NCBI RefSeq assembly: GCF_009389715.1
Contig: NC_052394.1
Span: 23,683,399 to 23,747,398 of the forward strand
Source of the DNA: Phoenix dactylifera
Lineage: Eukaryota; Streptophyta; Magnoliopsida; Arecales; Arecaceae
Reading direction: 5' to 3'
DNA: 64,000 nucleotides
Both the position numbers and the translations under genes were made by a program. Under the pieces are notes generated by a model that did not search any database, was not told the origin of the DNA, and saw only the letters and a list, made by a program, of their open reading frames with translations. The stretch's first letter is position 1; every line of letters starts with the position of its first letter. Below are positions 61,442 through 64,000 of this stretch, piece by piece.

Positions 61442-62040
61442 TGCTATATCCTCCACCCGAACAATCAAGAAAACCGGGGAAAAAAAGAATCACCACATAG
61501 AATTCCACGAAAACATCAAGAAAGATAGCACTGCCTGAGAGATCAAGAAAATGATCTCAAACATAAGTACTACCAAATAAAAACTACAAGAAAACAAGCA
61601 GTTACCAAGAACAAGATCAAAACAATCTCGTCAGAAGGAAATCGCCACATAAAAATTTCGAGAAAGCAAAGAAAAAGGGAGCATTTAAAAACGGGAAAGA
61701 AAGAAAGAACGAAAGGTTTTCTGCATTGAAAATCCCAAAATGAGGAGATCCACAAAACCTGATTCTTGGAAATCAAAAAAGAACCAGACGAGCGAAAGAA
61801 AAAGCTAAACCCAACCAAACGAAACAAAATTTCCTCAGATGACTAAGCTAGCTTCTAAATACTGATGATCCAAGACAAGAGAACATCATTCGTTAGAACG
61901 GAAGACTAATCATCTTCTTGGAAATAAAATTAAAAAAAACCTAAAACCTCTTCCTATAGGAAGAAAAATTTAAGGATTCATATCCAGGAAAAGCATTAAA
62001 ACAAATGCAAGCAATAAAGAGAAAAACCAAGATTGAGGAA

Positions 62041-62151
62041 ATACCAATACCAGGAGAGCGGACGCAGTCCAGTGCGATGGAAAGAAATCAATCGCGAAGA
62101 TACGAGAAGAATAAAACCTTCGGCGCCCCTTTTCACTCTAGTATAGGGTTT
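62041..62151 (-). promoter_or_regulatory. probable promoter/5' UTR exon of the TIM10 locus, with telo box
   Basis: On the minus strand AAACCCTA (62144-62151) is a telo box, common in promoters of plant ribosomal and mitochondrial-function genes. About 95 bp further a donor-like CTCTCCTG|GTATTGG (near 62053) could start a leader intron ending just before the ATG at 61441 (TGGAG|GATATAGCA). Inference from motifs only. Confidence 0.4.
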
Positions 62152-63550
62152 TAAGGAGCGGGGGATCCGTCGGATTAGATCGTGGATTCAAATATAATGG
62201 GCTTGGTTTGGGGCTTTTCAAGCCCAGCTCCAAAGGTCTCGCGGACTCTCAAGTACCGAAGCTTCCTGAAGAGGGAGAGTGAGATACACGGTTTTTCCAG
62301 AGGAACATTAAATTATTAAGTCACCTATTTGGGCGGGCTCTTTTTGTCGTTTTATAGCCTTCTTCAAGCCATTTTCTCAAAATTGGACCAGCCCGAATTC
62401 TATGCCCAGTGACATACAGATATGTCCATAAATAATGATCCCTATTACCAAGTTCTTTTTTGATCTTTTTTAGCTTTTAAAAAATTATTCTATAGAATAT
62501 ATACTATCAATTCTACTTTTTCAGTTCCCCGGGCTTCATCGCAACCACTATAAACTGTATATCTCAACCAAGATATTGGCATTTTTAAAATATTGGCATA
62601 TAATTTCTTTTGGTAACACCTTGGTATCTATGTAATTGTCTTGATTTAATTTAAACTAAAGCCGATTATGAGTCGGGCACGGAAAATATCAAATTGTAAA
62701 TAGACCCGGAATGAAGCCCAATTAAAACTAAATAGAATTTAGGCCTGAGACCCAGCCTATAATCAGCTCTAGACTTCAATCCTCCAGCACATAGCAGTTT
62801 GATGTCATCCAAGGCAATCGTCAAAGGTTGGCAACCATCAGAAGCCCTGGTCAGCAGCTTTTCTCGTGTGAAAGATTCTCCTCATCAAAGCACCACAGAA
62901 CTGGCTTGACCTCACCAAAATAGCAAGGTTTACTTGATACATCAAAACAGACAGGTTTAAAATCCTCCAGTAACTACTGCAAAGATGTAAGCTTTTTTTT
63001 TTTTTGACTGAAAGATGTAGGCTTAATTATAAATGGATACTTTTGCAACTTCTAATTATCTGAAGCTTGGAATGTGGGTGGCTGGGAGGACATATAAGCT
63101 CAGATTGTCAACTAGTACAGCAGTGGACAAGGATCGTAGGTAAACAATGGCATCACTGAAAACTTAAGCATAGTTATGCTCAACAAATACCCAGAATAAA
63201 GTTCATCAAAGGTCTATCAAGGAAAAGAAAAAAGGGAAAAAAAAAAAGAAGAAAAACTCATCAACAATCTAACTCCTGAGAGACAGAACCATGGTCGTTG
63301 GCCTGATCTTTTCCTCTGCTCAAAGAACTTAGTAAGGGATCTTTGACGCCCAACACGAGGCAACTGGTTATTTACTTGCCCTTCAACAAACTCAACAGAT
63401 CTCTCCCCCCTATTAGCGGGCATCATGGTTCTGTCATCAAATCTTCTTTGTTTTTTTTTTTTTCGTGTAGTGATGTTGTCAGGGTTCCTCGTAGCAATAG
63501 AGAAAACTTCCTCATGACGACTTGGGGAACCCTTGCAACTGGAAATGAAT
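62152..63550. other. upstream of TIM10 and 3' flank of the RINGv gene
   Basis: GGGCTT/AAGCCC site-II-like motifs lie at 62198-62225, as in many growth-related promoters. A T run at 62992-63005 is flanked by similar phrases (AAAGATGTAAGC and AAAGATGTAGGC). The 3' UTR of the RINGv gene must fall in the right part. No gene seen. Confidence 0.35.
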
Positions 63551-63773
63551 TCAGCCCGGAATATTGAAATGAAAAAGCCAGGAGATAACAAGGGCACAAA
63601 CCACGCATGTAAGCAAGAAGTTGAGGAACCGATTCCCCCGCCAAAAGCTTCGGGTTTCCGATGGCGGTGCAGGTGGTGCTGGAGCACTGTTTGCTTCATT
63701 CCCCTGCTCAATGAACTCAGTCTCACCAGTACCAACCACATTCCGTGCAGTCGAGCCACAAATCTCACAGGTT
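63551..63773 (-). CDS. RINGv (MARCH-type) membrane E3 ubiquitin ligase, last exon
   Basis: The exon begins after an acceptor (TATGTCAG|AACC) and encodes the end of the RING-CH finger, TCEICGSTARNVVG. An acidic/Ala-Pro linker follows (TETEFIEQ-like, then APAPPAPPSE), then SFWRGNRFLNFLLTCVVCAL with VISWLFHFNIPG, a single hydrophobic membrane segment before the stop. This tail is typical of a plant RINGv family of membrane-anchored ubiquitin ligases. The rest of the gene lies beyond the right edge of the window. The last zinc-ligand pair (CEIC) is present. The frame agrees with the splice phase (one base carried over from the previous exon). Confidence 0.85.
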
Positions 63774-64000
63774 CTGACATAAGATACCAGAATAGATATT
63801 TCAAGACAACTTAAAACATCAAAATTCTTAGGCATCACATATGGGGAAGGCCCCAAATTAATACAGTGGAGAACAGGTGTATAATATGACAGTCAACTTT
63901 GATTTTCCATAATTTGTATCATGTTTTTTTGCAACAATGTGACAGAAGGGTGAGATGAAATGATTCTAGGAGACTCCATTTTTTTTGGTAACCAATCATG

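Noticed and set aside
62982-63023. T run flanked by AAAGATGTA repeats, taken as a small insertion with a target duplication
   Set aside because: Only the T run lies between the two phrases; a simple slippage or tiny duplication explains it.
1-64000. CRISPR arrays, operons, ribosome binding sites and phage-like modules
   Set aside because: The window is plant nuclear DNA; the tandem arrays have no spacer structure.

Overview
This window is nuclear DNA of a flowering plant. The genes have many exons and GT-AG introns, and they are separated by AT-rich, repeat-filled spacers. Several genes (the glycosyltransferases and the copper transporter) have very GC-rich coding exons beside others with AT-rich exons. 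That mix, together with the repeat types, suggests a commelinid monocot, probably a palm; the species is an inference.

Layout. 1-6446 (+): the 3' half of PASTICCINO1, a multi-domain FKBP-TPR protein, with a Tourist-like MITE in one intron. 7353-7722: five copies of a 74-bp repeat, just beyond the 3' end of a single-exon COPT copper transporter (7892-8392, -). 9884-11674 (+): a UGT76-like glycosyltransferase, followed by a decayed ~95-bp repeat field. 14722-16237 (-) and 20928-22509 (-): two related UGT709-like glycosyltransferases, the first of which has Met where the catalytic His should be. Fossil LTR-element pieces lie between and beyond them (16758-19032 and about 23670-24257). 27622-30497 (+): a DUF3527 protein with an inferred 5'-UTR intron. 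31713-33817 (-): a three-exon DUF620 protein. 39111-55398 (+): inositol phosphorylceramide synthase (IPCS), reconstructed in 12 coding exons. Its intron 2 carries an 807-bp Harbinger-type element. Its intron 4 carries a 6.3-kb L1-type LINE that is complete from target-site duplication to poly(A) tail. 57900-58068 (-): a tRNA-derived SINE with a clear target-site duplication. 60634-61441 (-): the first two coding exons of a TIM10 gene with a one-base insertion and no recognisable third exon. 63551-63773 (-): the last exon of a RINGv (MARCH-type) membrane E3 ligase.

The genes do not form one pathway. The only local group is the UGT cluster (one UGT76-like gene plus two UGT709-like tandem relatives), which probably serves specialised metabolism or hormone conjugation. 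IPCS and PAS1 both act in sphingolipid or very-long-chain fatty-acid biology, but they are 33 kb apart and nothing in the sequence links them.

I did not find a new multi-gene system. The points most worth following are the His-less UGT, the near-intact LINE whose only visible lesion is a one-base change in a G run, the damaged TIM10 copy, and the 74-bp hairpin-bearing tandem repeat.
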